From: Lysinibacillus sp. SGAir0095
Lineage (GTDB): Bacteria > Bacillota > Bacilli > Bacillales_A > Planococcaceae
Direction of reading: 5' to 3'
DNA: 64,000 nucleotides
Assembly (NCBI RefSeq): GCF_005491425.1
Contig: NZ_CP028083.1
Location: forward strand, 3,936,001-4,000,000
Shown here: positions 24,764-38,426 of the stretch, piece after piece
How the letters are laid out: every line of letters begins with the position of its first letter
Numbering within the stretch: the first letter of the stretch is position 1
Made by a program: the position numbers and the translations under genes
The notes under the pieces: model-generated
Seen by the model: the letters and a program-made list of their open reading frames with translations, nothing else
What the model was told of the DNA's origin: nothing
The model's database searches: none

Positions 24764-25632
24764 TTAGCATCACGCCCCTCTCGTATGGCATGTGCAACTT
24801 CCGCTGCCAGTTCTTCCTCTGTTAAGCAAATTTTTGAAAGTGACTTATTCATTAACTTTTCAATCTTTCTTTGGAAACGGACAATATGCGGCAGTTCTAA
24901 ACGATATTTTTCAAGAGTATCCGCATCCGAAAAAATTTCACTTGGTGTTCCGTTCAGTACACTATGACCTTCATGCATAATCGCGATTTTGTCCGCGTAG
25001 CGTGCCGCATCTTCCATACTATGAGTAACTAGTATCGTCGTTAACCCACGTTCTTTATGAAGGGAATAGAACATGTCCATAATCTCTTTTTGCCCACGGG
25101 GGTCAAGACCAGCTGTCGGCTCATCTAAAACGATAACCTCAGGATCCATTGCAAGCACACCAGCAATCGCCACACGACGCATTTGGCCACCAGACAAATC
25201 AAAGGGTGACTTGTTTAAAGTTTCCTCTGGTAAGCCTACTAGCTTAATTAGCTCGCGTGCCCGTTCTTCAGCTACTTGTTCGGACACTCCAAAGTTCATG
25301 GGTCCAAACATAATATCCTTTAGAACGGTTTCTTCAAATAATTGATGTTCAGGAAACTGAAAAACAATGCCCACCTTTTGGCGAACTGGCTTTAGCTCCT
25401 TCGCTTTCTTCCCGGCTTCAATTACACGTTCTCCGATATGTACTTGTCCTTTTGACGGCTTTAAAAGGCCATTAAAGTGCTGAAGGATGGTAGACTTCCC
25501 CGATCCTGTATGTCCTATGATTGCCTGATAGGTTCCATGAGGAATTGTTAAATCAACACCAAATAAAGCATATTTTTCAAAAGGTGTCCCCATCGAATAG
25601 GCGTAGCTTACTTGTTGAAGTTTGATGTCCAT
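24760..25632 (-). CDS. ecfA2: ECF transporter ATPase EcfA2
   Basis: This 290-residue ATPase has GHTGSGKSTI (Walker A), QFPEHQLFEETV (Q-loop), LSGGQMRRVAIAG and IVLDEPTAGLDPRG. The FPEHQLFE form of the Q-loop separates it from EcfA1. It overlaps ecfA1 by 25 bases and ecfT by four, so all three subunits are coupled. Confidence 0.95.
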   Translation of the reverse strand: MDIKLQQVSYAYSMGTPFEKYALFGVDLTIPHGTYQAIIGHTGSGKSTILQHFNGLLKPSKGQVHIGERVIEAGKKAKELKPVRQKVGIVFQFPEHQLFEETVLKDIMFGPMNFGVSEQVAEERARELIKLVGLPEETLNKSPFDLSGGQMRRVAIAGVLAMDPEVIVLDEPTAGLDPRGQKEIMDMFYSLHKERGLTTILVTHSMEDAARYADKIAIMHEGHSVLNGTPSEIFSDADTLEKYRLELPHIVRFQRKIEKLMNKSLSKICLTEEELAAEVAHAIREGRDAK

Positions 25633-26453
25633 AGATCATTCACCAACTCTTCTTCTGTCATATGTTGTCCTGCTAATAACACACCATTTTCTTTGAAAAG
25701 GTTTGTCATTCGCATAGCAAAAGGTAGCTCTAAACCAAATTCCACCAACTTGTCACCAAGTGCAAAGATTTCAGTAGGCGTTCCTTCAGCATACTTTTTC
25801 CCATCATTCATAAATAACACACGATCAGCAAACAGTGCTTCCTCTACATCATGTGTAATGGAAAGAACAGTTAAACCAATTTCTTCACGTAGTGCACGAA
25901 CTGTTTTTAATACCTCATCACGACCTTGTGGATCGAGCATGGATGTCGCCTCATCTAAAATCAGGAGCTTTGGTCGCATAGCAAGAGCTCCTGCGATTGC
26001 AACTCGTTGTTTTTGTCCACCAGATAAATGGTGAGGCTCATGGTTTAAAAACTTGTCCATCTTTACTTGCGCAAGTGATGAATGAACACGTTCAACCATA
26101 TCTTTATAGGGTACTCCACTATTTTCTAAAGCAAAGGCTACATCATCTTGCACAGTAGCACCAACAAATTGATTATCAGGATTTTGGAAAACCATACCGA
26201 TATTTGAACGGGTTTCCCATAAGTTCTCTTCTGTTAAAACATTTCTCATCACACGAACTTCTCCCTCTTGTGGAAAGAGTAATCCGCTTACTAGCTTGAC
26301 CATCGTTGATTTCCCAGAACCGTTATGTCCGACAATCGCGATCCATTCTCCTTCGTTTATCGAAAACGAAACATTTTGAACAGCTTTTCGAAGCTCCGGG
26401 TTATCTGGTGTATATGAAAAACTTACATTATTAAACGATAAAATCTCGGTCAC
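25608..26453 (-). CDS. ecfA1: ECF transporter ATPase EcfA1
   Basis: This 281-residue ATPase has GHNGSGKSTM (Walker A), QNPDNQFVGATV (Q-loop), LSGGQKQRVAIAGALAM and LILDEATSMLDPQG. It heads the ecf-truA operon, with GAGAGGAGC before the start. Upstream 457 bp to rplQ hold a structured non-coding stretch that might control it. Confidence 0.95.
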   Translation of the reverse strand: MTEILSFNNVSFSYTPDNPELRKAVQNVSFSINEGEWIAIVGHNGSGKSTMVKLVSGLLFPQEGEVRVMRNVLTEENLWETRSNIGMVFQNPDNQFVGATVQDDVAFALENSGVPYKDMVERVHSSLAQVKMDKFLNHEPHHLSGGQKQRVAIAGALAMRPKLLILDEATSMLDPQGRDEVLKTVRALREEIGLTVLSITHDVEEALFADRVLFMNDGKKYAEGTPTEIFALGDKLVEFGLELPFAMRMTNLFKENGVLLAGQHMTEEELVNDLWTSNFNK

Positions 26454-26848
26454 TGATCTTTGCTCCTCTCTATCTCTACTAACTAAATTACACTGTTTTA
26501 GACAGCAATGCTACCTTTTCGTATAAGGTGTCATATATATAAATAAGGTACGTTTACAAATCAGCAAAACAACGCGATTGAAACGTACTTTATTTTTGTA
26601 TATGTAATTTTAAAATACCTTAAGTACAGCAGATAGACTCCAGCCGTTTTTAAGAAAATAAAAAAGCGCGCACCTCATTCAGAGAAATGCGCTTTACTTC
26701 TACATTTGTAACAAGAACACAGCTGCTCAATTCCGTGCTCTTTTTGAATGAGGTGCGGAGAGCTAGACGAGACGCCATCAACAAGTGATCCGCTCATTAT
26801 AACGCTCAAGCCATTTTATTGTCGTATAAATCATTTAATAAAAATAGA
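26454..26848 (-). other. non-coding region between rplQ and ecfA1 with competing hairpins
   Basis: This 395-bp stretch holds no gene. On the minus strand CGCACCTCATTCA and TGAATGAGGTGCG (26745-26757 and 26670-26682) are perfect 13-nt complements 62 nt apart. The 3' arm can instead fold locally as AAAGCGC...GCGCTTT before TTTTTTATTTT (down to about 26652). A third pair, GTACGTTT/AAACGTAC, lies at 26547-26591. It looks like a terminated small RNA or an attenuator of the ecf operon. Confidence 0.5.
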
Positions 26849-26880
26849 GGGGTCCGGGTTCAACCGGTGAACCGGACACC
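26849..26880 (-). terminator. terminator of the S10-spc-alpha superoperon
   Basis: On the minus strand GTCCGGTTCA pairs with TGAACCCGGAC with one bulge, extended by GG/CC pairs, and is followed by TCTATTTTTATT. It lies 30 nt past the rplQ stop. Confidence 0.88.
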
Positions 26881-26910
26881 CTCCTACCTGTTTACATAAG
26901 AAATCAAATA

Positions 26911-27291
26911 TTAAACTAATTCGATAACTACTACAGGTGCACCGTCACCACGGCGAGGTCCTACTTTAAGGATACGAGTGTAACCACCTTGACGCTCAGC
27001 GTAACGTGGTGCAACATCATTAAATAACTTTTGAAGTGCAAATGAAGTTGTTTCGTTACCTTCAGCATCAGTAGTTGTTACTAATTCACGACGGATAAAT
27101 GCAGCCGCTTGACGACGAGCATGTAAATCTCCACGTTTACCTAAAGTAATCATTTTATCAACTACAGAACGTAATTCTTTCGCACGTGCTTCAGTAGTTT
27201 CGATGCGTTCGTTGATGATTAAGTCAGTAGCTAAATCACGTAATAACGCTTTACGTTGAGAACTTGTACGACCAAGTTTTCTGTAACCCAT
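26911..27291 (-). CDS. rplQ: 50S ribosomal protein L17
   Basis: This 126-residue protein lines the peptide exit region of the 50S subunit. [40 protein letters not shown] and [20 protein letters not shown] are characteristic. It is the last gene of the long ribosomal cluster, 47 nt after rpoA. Confidence 0.98.
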   Translation of the reverse strand: MGYRKLGRTSSQRKALLRDLATDLIINERIETTEARAKELRSVVDKMITLGKRGDLHARRQAAAFIRRELVTTTDAEGNETTSFALQKLFNDVAPRYAERQGGYTRILKVGPRRGDGAPVVVIELV

Positions 27292-27338
27292 GGATGTTCC
27301 CTCCTTTAATCTAGAATGCTATAAGTAAATTCACTTGA

Positions 27339-28283
27339 TTAGTCTTCTTTACGTAATCCTAAACCAAGTTCTTCTAATTTAGCTTTTACTTCTTCTAGTG
27401 ACTTACGACCAAGATTACGTACTTTCATCATGTCGTCTTCTGATTTATTCGCAAGTTCTAATACCGTATTGATACCAGCGCGTTTTAAACAGTTATAAGA
27501 ACGAACTGAAAGATCTAACTCCTCAATCGTCATCTCTAAAACTTTTTCTTTTTGATCCTCTTCTTTTTCGACCATGATTTCAGCAGTTTGTGCCTCATTC
27601 GTTAAGCCTACAAAGATATTAAGGTGCTCAGTTAGTATTTTCGCTCCGAGCGATATCGCCTCTTTTGGACCGATGCTACCATCTGTCCACACATCAAGTG
27701 ATAACTTGTCGAAATCAGAATTCTGTCCAACACGAGTGTTCTCTACTTGAAAATTAACGCGTGAAACTGGAGTGTAAATAGAGTCGATCGGGATCACGCC
27801 AATAGGAAGATCCTCACGTTTGTTTTGATCAGCAGGAGTATATCCACGGCCACGACGAGCGTACATACGCATACGTAAATGACCATTTTTAGCGATTGTT
27901 GCAATATACAAATCTGGATTCAATATTTCAACGTCACTGTCATGTGTGATATCAGCAGCTGTAACCGTTCCATCACCTTTCACATCAATCTCAATAACTT
28001 TTTCTTCGTCAGAGTAGATTTTAAGTGCAAGTTTTTTGATATTCAAAATAATTGAAGCAACATCTTCTACTACGCCTTCTACAGTTGAGAATTCGTGTAA
28101 TACACCATCAATTTGAATAGATGTAACAGCAGCCCCTGGTAATGAAGACAGAAGGATACGACGTAAAGAATTACCCAAAGTGTTTCCGTATCCGCGTTCA
28201 AGCGGTTCTACAACAAACTTGCCATATTTGGAATCTTCGCTGATCTCAACAGTTTCAATCTTTGGTTTTTCAATTTCGATCAT
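27339..28283 (-). CDS. rpoA: RNA polymerase alpha subunit
   Basis: The 314-residue alpha subunit dimerises to start polymerase assembly. The N-terminal domain has [20 protein letters not shown] and [20 protein letters not shown]; a charged linker near 230-245 ([12 protein letters not shown]) leads to the C-terminal domain with [20 protein letters not shown] and [16 protein letters not shown], which binds UP elements and activators. It is 142 nt after rpsK, a gap with AT-rich sequence and possibly a weak promoter. Confidence 0.98.
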   Translation of the reverse strand: MIEIEKPKIETVEISEDSKYGKFVVEPLERGYGNTLGNSLRRILLSSLPGAAVTSIQIDGVLHEFSTVEGVVEDVASIILNIKKLALKIYSDEEKVIEIDVKGDGTVTAADITHDSDVEILNPDLYIATIAKNGHLRMRMYARRGRGYTPADQNKREDLPIGVIPIDSIYTPVSRVNFQVENTRVGQNSDFDKLSLDVWTDGSIGPKEAISLGAKILTEHLNIFVGLTNEAQTAEIMVEKEEDQKEKVLEMTIEELDLSVRSYNCLKRAGINTVLELANKSEDDMMKVRNLGRKSLEEVKAKLEELGLGLRKED

Positions 28284-28425
28284 TCAATTTACCCTCCTTC
28301 AAAACATCGAATGTATAGGTTCATAACATCATAATAGTCAAAATTTATTGACTTTATAAGATTTGCACAAGATTTTGTTTTGTACAAGCAATGATGAACT
28401 CAAAAAGTACTTTGAGATGCACCCA

Positions 28426-28833
<408 letters not shown>

Positions 28834-28840
28834 TTACTTA

Positions 28841-29206
28841 TTATTTTTTCTTGTTCGCTACAGTTTTACGAGGACCTTTACGCGTACGCGCATTGTTTTT
28901 CGTATTTTGACCACGAACAGGTAAACCACGACGGTGACGGATACCACGGTTACAACCGATTTCCATCAGACGTTTAATGTTAAGTGAAATTTCGCGACGT
29001 AAGTCACCTTCCACTTTGTAAGTATCTAATTGTTCACGAATTTTGTTTAACTCATCTTCAGTAAGATCGCGTACGCGAGTGTCTGCGTTAACACCAGCAG
29101 CAGATAATACTTTTTGAGAAGTAGTTTTACCAATTCCGTAAATGTAAGTTAATGAAATTACCACGCGTTTGTCGCGAGGAATGTCAACTCCAGCAATACG
29201 TGCCAT
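28841..29206 (-). CDS. rpsM: 30S ribosomal protein S13
   Basis: The 121-residue protein of the 30S head forms bridges to the 50S subunit. [34 protein letters not shown] and [20 protein letters not shown] identify it. The basic Lys-rich C-terminus reaches the P-site tRNA. Confidence 0.98.
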   Translation of the reverse strand: MARIAGVDIPRDKRVVISLTYIYGIGKTTSQKVLSAAGVNADTRVRDLTEDELNKIREQLDTYKVEGDLRREISLNIKRLMEIGCNRGIRHRRGLPVRGQNTKNNARTRKGPRKTVANKKK

Positions 29207-29229
29207 GTACGTTGTGCACCTCCTTATAA

Positions 29230-29343
<114 letters not shown>

Positions 29344-29380
29344 CTAACCCAACCTCCTTAATAGTCCGGAGTGCAAAAGA

Positions 29381-29599
29381 TTATTTAAAACGGTATGTGA
29401 TACGACCGCGAGTTAAATCGTATGGAGATAACTCAATAGTAACCTTATCTCCAGGTAAAATACGGATAAAGTGCATACGAATCTTTCCAGAAACGTGTGC
29501 AAGCACCGTGTGCCCATTTTCTAATTCTACCTTAAACATCGCGTTTGGCAAAGTCTCAACAACTGTTCCTTCGACTTCAATTACATCGTCTTTCGCCAT
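29381..29599 (-). CDS. infA: translation initiation factor IF-1
   Basis: This 72-residue OB-fold protein starts [20 protein letters not shown] and contains [20 protein letters not shown]; it occupies the ribosomal A site during initiation. An in-frame extension upstream exists but GGGAGATAGGG precedes the ATG at 29599. Upstream, instead of map, is a decayed stretch with a possible promoter (TATACA-16-TAGAAT on the minus strand, 29894-29921), so infA may have its own start site. Confidence 0.97.
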   Translation of the reverse strand: MAKDDVIEVEGTVVETLPNAMFKVELENGHTVLAHVSGKIRMHFIRILPGDKVTIELSPYDLTRGRITYRFK

Positions 29600-29673
29600 C
29601 AACCCTATCTCCCTTCTATATGCGTTTTTCGATTCTCTAACATACACGATAAAGAGAATCTATGCAACTGTTT

Positions 29674-30020
29674 TTATTCAATAGAAGCAACTTCACCAAC
29701 ATATGCTTGGATTGTATGAGAGATGTTCGAAAGACGCTCGTCTGGTTTCGCTTCACACAATCCAGGGAATGACTACTTCCGATAAAGAAATGGAATCCAT
29801 TCTTTACTCGATATCCCGGAATGTCTTGGATGAGAGATTCATACCCGTTACAAAGATGCTTCCACGAAACCCATAACACTTACCACAAAATAGATTCTAT
29901 CACATTTGTGTCTCGTGTATACCGGGCACAATATGCTTTTGCAACTCTCAATAAAGTTTATTTTGTTGCACCCGCAAATTCTCCCGCGAAAAGCAATTGA
30001 CTCTCGTCTAATGCCGGGTA
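29674..30020 (-). pseudogene. map: decayed methionine aminopeptidase (map) remnant
   Basis: Between adk and infA the minus strand keeps pieces of type I methionine aminopeptidase in correct order but different frames. These are PGIRRESIAF (about 29985-30015), YGFRGSI with FVTGMN (29837-29875), DIPGYRVKNG (about 29795-29826), and SFPGLCEAKPDERLSNISH with TIQAYV to a stop (29674-29772). They correspond to the Map segments PGIST-E-L-IA, NGFRGSICVSVNE, HGIPGYRV and ESLYKGL-EAKPGERLSNISHAIQ. Most metal-ligand segments and the last about 75 residues are absent. The longest open frame here (29637-29879) is not a gene. A functional map must be elsewhere if this is one real genome. Confidence 0.85.
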
Positions 30021-32034
<2,014 letters not shown>

Positions 32035-32035
<1 letters not shown>

Positions 32036-32475
32036 TAAATCACCTCAGTTGTTCCGCCAGCGTTCTCGATTGCTTCTTTAGCTGAAGCAGAGAACTTGTG
32101 AGCTTTAACTGTAAGCTTTTTGTTAAGAGTTCCATTACCTAGAATCTTAATTCCAGCTTTTTCATTACTCACAATACCAGTTTCTAGTAATAATGCAGGT
32201 GTTACTTCTGCACCATCTTCGAAACGGTTTAATGCATCAAGGTTAACGATTGCGAATTCTTTACGGTTGATGTTCGTAAAGCCGCGTTTTGGTAAACGAC
32301 GGAATAGTGGGTTTTGACCCCCCTCAAATCCAGGACGAACGCCGCCGCCAGAACGAGCGTTTTGACCTTTATGACCTTTACCTGCAGTTTTACCGTTACC
32401 AGAACCGATACCACGACCAACACGGTTACGCTCTTTACGTGATCCTTCTGCTGGTTTTAACTCATGAAGTTTCAT
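32035..32475 (-). CDS. rplO: 50S ribosomal protein L15
   Basis: This 146-residue protein begins [20 protein letters not shown] with the Gly-rich [20 protein letters not shown] segment that snakes into 23S r[14 protein letters not shown] and [18 protein letters not shown] follow. It overlaps secY by one base, suggesting coupling. Confidence 0.98.
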
Positions 32476-32508
32476 ATGGGTGGCACCTCCTTGTTCAATG
32501 TTTGAAAA

Positions 32509-32691
32509 TTAATTTCCTTTTACAGTAACTAAGTGAGCTACTTTATCTAACATACCGCGAATAGCTGCGTTGTCAGCTTGTTCTACAGTTTGGTTCATTT
32601 TACGTAAACCTAGAGCTTCAACAATTTTACGTTGTTGAGGCTTAGTACCGATTAAAGATTTAGTAAGGGTAATTTCTAATTTGTTTGTCAT
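32509..32691 (-). CDS. rpmD: 50S ribosomal protein L30
   Basis: The 60-residue protein reads [20 protein letters not shown] then [13 protein letters not shown] and [17 protein letters not shown], the normal small bacterial L30. It sits between rpsE and rplO with usual short gaps. Confidence 0.97.
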   Translation of the reverse strand: MTNKLEITLTKSLIGTKPQQRKIVEALGLRKMNQTVEQADNAAIRGMLDKVAHLVTVKGN

Positions 32692-32705
32692 TATAATTCC
32701 CCCCC

Positions 32706-33206
32706 TTAACCTAATAGTTCTTCCACTGATTTACCGCGAAGTTTTGCAACGTCCTCTGCGCGTTTTAGTTCATTTAGACCAGCAACAGTAGCACGTACCA
32801 TGTTGATTGGTGTGTTTGAACCTAGAGATTTTGAAAGAATATCAGTAATACCAGCAAGTTCAAGTACGGCACGTACAGGACCACCAGCGATAACTCCAGT
32901 ACCTGGAGCTGCAGGCTTAATTAAGATTTGACCTGCTCCGAAGCGACCAACAACAGCATGTGGAGTTGTTCCACCAACACGTGGCACTTCGATTAAGTTT
33001 TTCTTCGCGTCTTCTACAGCTTTACGGATCGCGTCTGGAACCTCTTGAGCTTTACCAGTACCGAAACCTACATGACCGTTTTTGTCACCTACAACAACTA
33101 GTGCTGTAAAGCGGAAGCGACGACCACCTTTAACAACTTTAGCAACGCGGTTAATCGTAACTACGCGTTCTTCAAGTTCAAGTTTGTTTGCGTCAATGCG
33201 ACTCAT
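32706..33206 (-). CDS. rpsE: 30S ribosomal protein S5
   Basis: The 166-residue protein, important for decoding accuracy, has [20 protein letters not shown] (spectinomycin-associated loop with unmodified Lys-Gly-Gly), [20 protein letters not shown] and [20 protein letters not shown]. Sequence around the spectinomycin loop is wild type as far as I can see. Confidence 0.98.
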   Translation of the reverse strand: MSRIDANKLELEERVVTINRVAKVVKGGRRFRFTALVVVGDKNGHVGFGTGKAQEVPDAIRKAVEDAKKNLIEVPRVGGTTPHAVVGRFGAGQILIKPAAPGTGVIAGGPVRAVLELAGITDILSKSLGSNTPINMVRATVAGLNELKRAEDVAKLRGKSVEELLG

Positions 33207-33227
33207 GAAGTATGTCCCTCCTTCTTA

Positions 33228-33587
33228 TTAAAATTCTAAGCCGTTTTCACGTGCAGCTTCAGCTAAAGCTTTTACACGTCCATGATATAAGTAACCACCG
33301 CGGTCAAATACAACAGCAGTAATATTTTTTTCCGCAGCGCGTTTAGCGATTGTTTCACCGATTTTTGTCGCAGCTTCTACATTGCTACCTGCACCCTCAA
33401 AACCATTTTCTTGAGAAGTTGCACTAACAAGTGTTACACCAGCAACATCGTCAATAAGTTGTGCGTAAATGTGTTTGTTTGAACGGAATACATTTAAACG
33501 TGGACGCTCAGCAGTACCCGAAATTTTTGTACGAACACGCACATGACGTTTTTTACGAACTTGATTTTTATCTTGTTTCGTAATCAC
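33228..33587 (-). CDS. rplR: 50S ribosomal protein L18
   Basis: The 119-residue 5S rRNA-binding protein contains [30 protein letters not shown] and [20 protein letters not shown]. The start is taken as GTG 33587 (VITKQDKN, matching the usual MITK), since AAAGGAG lies 8 nt upstream; a GTG three codons earlier overlaps that site. Confidence 0.96.
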   Translation of the reverse strand: MITKQDKNQVRKKRHVRVRTKISGTAERPRLNVFRSNKHIYAQLIDDVAGVTLVSATSQENGFEGAGSNVEAATKIGETIAKRAAEKNITAVVFDRGGYLYHGRVKALAEAARENGLEF

Positions 33588-33620
33588 AGAGGTCACTCCT
33601 TTCTAATGCTCTAAGCAGCA

Positions 33621-34160
33621 TTATTTACCTGTTTTACCTTCTTTACGACGTACAAATTCGCCTTCATAACGAATACCTTTACCTTTATAAGGCTCTGGTG
33701 GGCGAACATCACGAATGTTAGATGCTAATGCACCAACACGTTCTTTGCTAATACCTTTAACGATCACTTTAGTGTTTGAAGGAACTTCGATTTCTAGACC
33801 TTCTTCAGGTGTGAACTCTACTGGATGAGAGTAACCTACGTTAAGTACAAGTTTTTTACCTTGTAATTGCGCACGGTAACCTACACCGATAAGTTCTAGT
33901 GAACGAGTGAATCCTTCAGAAACACCAGTAACCATGTTTGCTAATAGCGCACGAGTTGTACCATGAATAGTACGGTGTTGTTTTGACTCAGAAGGACGAA
34001 CAACGTTGATGATGTTGCCTTCTAATTCAATTTTCATATCTTGGTTGAATTGACGAGTTAATTCGCCTTTAGGTCCTTTAACAGTAACTGTGTTATCGTC
34101 AGCGATAGTAACAGTTACGCCAGCAGGAACCTCGATTGGTTTTTTACCTACACGAGACAT
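33621..34160 (-). CDS. rplF: 50S ribosomal protein L6
   Basis: This 179-residue protein near the GTPase centre starts [20 protein letters not shown] and has [20 protein letters not shown] and the C-terminal [20 protein letters not shown] signature. Standard length and order. Confidence 0.98.
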   Translation of the reverse strand: MSRVGKKPIEVPAGVTVTIADDNTVTVKGPKGELTRQFNQDMKIELEGNIINVVRPSESKQHRTIHGTTRALLANMVTGVSEGFTRSLELIGVGYRAQLQGKKLVLNVGYSHPVEFTPEEGLEIEVPSNTKVIVKGISKERVGALASNIRDVRPPEPYKGKGIRYEGEFVRRKEGKTGK

Positions 34161-34190
34161 TTAGTTGCACCTCCATTCTTTTATTGCTTA

Positions 34191-34589
34191 TTACCAAATG
34201 TAAGCTAAGATTTCTCCGCCAACTTTTTTAGCACGTGCTTCTTTATCAGTTAATAAACCTTGAGAAGTTGATACTAAAGCGATACCTAAACCGTTAAGTA
34301 CACGAGGTACTTCGTCAGTTTTAGCATATACACGTAAGCCAGGTTTTGAAATACGTTTTAAGCCAGTGATAACACGCTCGTTTTCTTTTCCATATTTTAA
34401 GAAGATACGGATGATACCTTGCTTATTATCTTCAACATACTCAACATCACGAACGAAACCTTCACGCTTTAAAATTTCAGCGATTTCTTTCTTTAAGTTT
34501 GAAGCTGGTACTTCTAACTTCTCGTGACGAACCATGTTAGCATTACGGATGCGTGTTAGCATATCTGCGATCGGATCTGTCATTGTCAT
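34191..34589 (-). CDS. rpsH: 30S ribosomal protein S8
   Basis: The 132-residue central-domain organiser has [20 protein letters not shown] and ends [28 protein letters not shown] lies 7 nt before ATG 34589, so the two-codon longer form MTMTD is chosen. In E. coli S8 represses the spc operon; no such site was identified here. Confidence 0.98.
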   Translation of the reverse strand: MTMTDPIADMLTRIRNANMVRHEKLEVPASNLKKEIAEILKREGFVRDVEYVEDNKQGIIRIFLKYGKENERVITGLKRISKPGLRVYAKTDEVPRVLNGLGIALVSTSQGLLTDKEARAKKVGGEILAYIW

Positions 34590-34618
34590 AAATTTTACCT
34601 CCTTCCCAATTTAGGGGA

Positions 34619-34822
<204 letters not shown>

Positions 34823-34825
34823 TTA

Positions 34826-35365
34826 TTACTTTTGGAACGGCATACCGAATTGTGTCAATAACTCGCGAGCTTCTTCATCAGAATTCGCAGTTGTCACGAT
34901 TACGATGTCCATACCGCGTACTTTCGAAACTTTATCGTAATCGATTTCAGGGAAAATTAATTGTTCTTTTACACCTAATGTGTAGTTTCCACGACCATCA
35001 AATGATTTTTTAGAAACACCGCGGAAGTCGCGTACACGTGGAAGTGAAATAGCAATTAATTTGTCCAAGAATTCATACATACGTTCACCACGTAATGTAA
35101 CTTTTGCACCGATAGGCATACCTTCACGTAGACGGAAACCAGCGATAGACTTTTTCGCTTTTGTTACAACTGGTTTTTGTCCAGTGATGATTGTTAATTC
35201 TTCTACAGCAGCATCTAATGCTTTAGAGTTTTGTACAGCGTCACCAACACCCATGTTGATAACGATTTTGTCTACTTTAGGCACTTGCATTACTGATTTA
35301 TATTCAAACTTGCTCATAAGAGCAGGAGAAACTTCATTTAAATACTTTTCTTTTAGGCGGCTCAT
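34826..35365 (-). CDS. rplE: 50S ribosomal protein L5
   Basis: This 179-residue 5S rRNA-binding protein has [59 protein letters not shown] and [19 protein letters not shown]. It is in the conserved position between rplX and rpsN. Confidence 0.98.
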   Translation of the reverse strand: MSRLKEKYLNEVSPALMSKFEYKSVMQVPKVDKIVINMGVGDAVQNSKALDAAVEELTIITGQKPVVTKAKKSIAGFRLREGMPIGAKVTLRGERMYEFLDKLIAISLPRVRDFRGVSKKSFDGRGNYTLGVKEQLIFPEIDYDKVSKVRGMDIVIVTTANSDEEARELLTQFGMPFQK

Positions 35366-35393
35366 GTTCGTACCTCCCTTCTCAAATTTCTAT

Positions 35394-35702
35394 TTAGTCG
35401 ATTACTGCACCTGATTTTTTTGCAACACGAACTTTTTTACCATCTTCGATTTTGTAACCTACACGAGTCGGCTCGCCAGATTTCGGATCGATTAGCATTA
35501 CGTTCGATACGTGGATTGCTGCTTCTTGGCTTACAATACCACCTTGTGGGTTTAACTGGTTAGGTTTAACGTGTTTTTTAACAATGTTAATACCTTCTAC
35601 AAGAACTCGGTCTTGTTTTGGGAAAGCAGCTAAAACTACGCCTTCTTTACCTTTATCTTTACCAGTAATAACTTTTACTTTGTCGCCCTTTTTTACATGC
35701 AT
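35394..35702 (-). CDS. rplX: 50S ribosomal protein L24
   Basis: This 102-residue assembly initiator has a KOW motif ([20 protein letters not shown]) and [19 protein letters not shown]. Standard length for Bacilli. Confidence 0.98.
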   Translation of the reverse strand: MHVKKGDKVKVITGKDKGKEGVVLAAFPKQDRVLVEGINIVKKHVKPNQLNPQGGIVSQEAAIHVSNVMLIDPKSGEPTRVGYKIEDGKKVRVAKKSGAVID

Positions 35703-35738
35703 TAGTGTCGCACCTCCTTGATTGGTACTATCATGAAA

Positions 35739-36107
35739 TTAAAGAACTTCTGGAGCTAATGAAACGATTTTCATGAAGTTGCTATCACGTAGTTCACGTG
35801 CAACAGGTCCGAAAATACGAGTTCCGCGTGGTGACTTATCGTCTTTGATGATTACGCAAGCATTCTCGTCAAATTTAATATAAGTACCATCTTTACGGCG
35901 TACACCAGATTTTGTGCGAACGACAACAGCCTTAACAACGTCACCTTTCTTGACAACGCCTCCTGGTGTTGCTTTCTTAACTGTTACAACAACGATATCA
36001 CCGATGTTAGCAGTTTTACGGCCAGAACCACCAAGTACTTTAATTGTTAAAACTTCGCGTGCACCTGAGTTGTCAGCAACTTTCATACGACTTTCTTGTT
36101 GGATCAC
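35739..36107 (-). CDS. rplN: 50S ribosomal protein L14
   Basis: The 122-residue protein starts [20 protein letters not shown] and has [20 protein letters not shown] and [20 protein letters not shown]. It takes part in the inter-subunit bridge and is the binding site of the silencing factor RsfS. Confidence 0.98.
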   Translation of the reverse strand: MIQQESRMKVADNSGAREVLTIKVLGGSGRKTANIGDIVVVTVKKATPGGVVKKGDVVKAVVVRTKSGVRRKDGTYIKFDENACVIIKDDKSPRGTRIFGPVARELRDSNFMKIVSLAPEVL

Positions 36108-36151
36108 TTAGGTTACCTCCCTTCGGAATTCGAATGTTTCCGAAAATGTTA

Positions 36152-36415
36152 TTAAATAATAACAGCTTTTTCTACGACTTCCACTAGACGGAAACGTTTT
36201 GTAGCTGATAACGGACGAGTTTCCATGATACGTACGATATCACCGATTTTCGCTTCGTTCAACTCATCATGAGCCTTAAATTTTTTAGAGTACTTTACAC
36301 GTTTACCATATAATTTATGTTTCTTATAAGTTTCAACAAGAACAGTAACTGTTTTGTCCATTTTATCTGAAACTACACGGCCCGTGTAAACTTTGCGTTG
36401 ATTACGCTCAGTCAT
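36152..36415 (-). CDS. rpsQ: 30S ribosomal protein S17
   Basis: This 87-residue OB-fold protein has [39 protein letters not shown] and [20 protein letters not shown]. It is essential for early 30S assembly. Confidence 0.98.
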   Translation of the reverse strand: MTERNQRKVYTGRVVSDKMDKTVTVLVETYKKHKLYGKRVKYSKKFKAHDELNEAKIGDIVRIMETRPLSATKRFRLVEVVEKAVII

Positions 36416-36433
36416 ACTAAAGAACCTCCTTTA

Positions 36434-37058
<625 letters not shown>

Positions 37059-37060
37059 TG

Positions 37061-37717
37061 TTATTTGCCTCCTTCCACAGAGTTCTTCTTCGTTGGAAGG
37101 ACTTCACCACGATAGATCCATACTTTAACGCCTAATTTACCATAAGTAGTGTCAGCTTCTGCGTGAGCATAGTCGATGTCTGCACGAAGAGTATGAAGTG
37201 GAACAGTTCCTTCACTGTAATGTTCAGCACGCGCGATGTCAGCGCCACCTAAACGACCAGATACTTGTGTTTTAATTCCTTTAGCACCAGCACGGATTGT
37301 GCGTTGGATTGCTTGTTTTTGAGCACGGCGGAATGATACGCGGTTCTCAAGTTGACGAGCGATGTTTTCTGCTACTAAACGAGCATCAAGATCAGCTCTT
37401 TTGATTTCTACGATGTTAATGTGTACACGTTTACCAGTTAGATCGTTAAGGTATTTACGTAAGTTTTCAACTTCCGTACCGCCTTTACCGATTACCATAC
37501 CTGGTTTCGCAGTGTGAATTGTAATGTTTACGCGGTTTGCAGCGCGTTCGATTTCTACTTTAGAAACTGAAGCTTCTTTTAAAGCAGATTCGATATATTT
37601 ACGAACTTTGATATCTTCGTGTAATAAAGTCGCATAGTCCTTCTCAGCGTACCATTTTGACTCCCAGTCACGAATAATACCAACTCGTAGTCCTATTGGA
37701 TGTACTTTTTGACCCAC
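37061..37717 (-). CDS. rpsC: 30S ribosomal protein S3
   Basis: The 218-residue protein has [20 protein letters not shown], a KH domain with [18 protein letters not shown] and [20 protein letters not shown]. It forms part of the mRNA entry channel. Confidence 0.98.
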   Translation of the reverse strand: MGQKVHPIGLRVGIIRDWESKWYAEKDYATLLHEDIKVRKYIESALKEASVSKVEIERAANRVNITIHTAKPGMVIGKGGTEVENLRKYLNDLTGKRVHINIVEIKRADLDARLVAENIARQLENRVSFRRAQKQAIQRTIRAGAKGIKTQVSGRLGGADIARAEHYSEGTVPLHTLRADIDYAHAEADTTYGKLGVKVWIYRGEVLPTKKNSVEGGK

Positions 37718-37720
37718 GGA

Positions 37721-38065
37721 TTAACCCTCCTTCTTCTCAGATACCACTAGAGTGATGTGGCTTGTGCGTTTGTTAATTGCGCTTGCACGTCCTTGTGCAC
37801 GTGGACGGAAACGTTTTAATGTTGGACCTTCGTCAACAAAAACTTCTGAAACAACTAGGTTGTTTACATCTAAATCATAGTTATGCTCAGCGTTTGCAAC
37901 TGCAGATTTTAATACTTTCTCAACGACTGGAGACGCCGCTTTTGGAGTATGACGTAAAATTGCAACTGCTTCACCAATTTGCTTACCTCGGATTAAGTCT
38001 ACTACTAGACGAACTTTACGAGGAGCGATACGCACTGTGCGAGCGATAGCTTTAGCTTGTGTCAT
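37721..38065 (-). CDS. rplV: 50S ribosomal protein L22
   Basis: The 114-residue protein has [20 protein letters not shown] and the extended loop [20 protein letters not shown] that narrows the exit tunnel. No insertion or deletion in the macrolide-relevant loop is apparent. Confidence 0.98.
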   Translation of the reverse strand: MTQAKAIARTVRIAPRKVRLVVDLIRGKQIGEAVAILRHTPKAASPVVEKVLKSAVANAEHNYDLDVNNLVVSEVFVDEGPTLKRFRPRAQGRASAINKRTSHITLVVSEKKEG

Positions 38066-38087
38066 TAGGATTTACCTCCTCTCAAAA

Positions 38088-38366
38088 TTAGCGTCTTGTT
38101 TTCTTGTCATCTGCACCATGACCTTTATAAGTACGTGTTGGTGCGAATTCGCCTAGTTTGTGACCTACCATATCTTCTGTCACATATACAGGAACGTGTT
38201 TACGTCCATCATATACAGCGATTGTTAAACCGATGAAGTTCGGGAAGATAGTAGAACGGCGTGACCAAGTTTTAATAACTTGTTTTTTCTCTGAACCTTC
38301 TTGTGCTTCAACTTTTGTCATTAAGTGATCATCCACAAAAGGTCCTTTTTTCAAGCTGCGACCCAT
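38088..38366 (-). CDS. rpsS: 30S ribosomal protein S19
   Basis: The 92-residue protein of the 30S head has [40 protein letters not shown] and [20 protein letters not shown]. Position between rplB and rplV is standard. Confidence 0.98.
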   Translation of the reverse strand: MGRSLKKGPFVDDHLMTKVEAQEGSEKKQVIKTWSRRSTIFPNFIGLTIAVYDGRKHVPVYVTEDMVGHKLGEFAPTRTYKGHGADDKKTRR

Positions 38367-38426
38367 TTAGGAACCTCCCTCCGTGACTCCACCACGGCTC
38401 TATGTACGAACCGTAGTACAATCACA

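Noticed and set aside
26547..26591. GTACGTTT/AAACGTAC hairpin as terminator of rplQ
   Set aside because: The rplQ terminator is at 26849-26880; this stem has a large loop and a weak tail, so it was kept only as part of the non-coding region.
29637..29879. 80-codon minus-strand open frame
   Set aside because: It runs through the map remnant in a mostly wrong frame; only DIPGYRVKNG matches Map. It is not a real gene.
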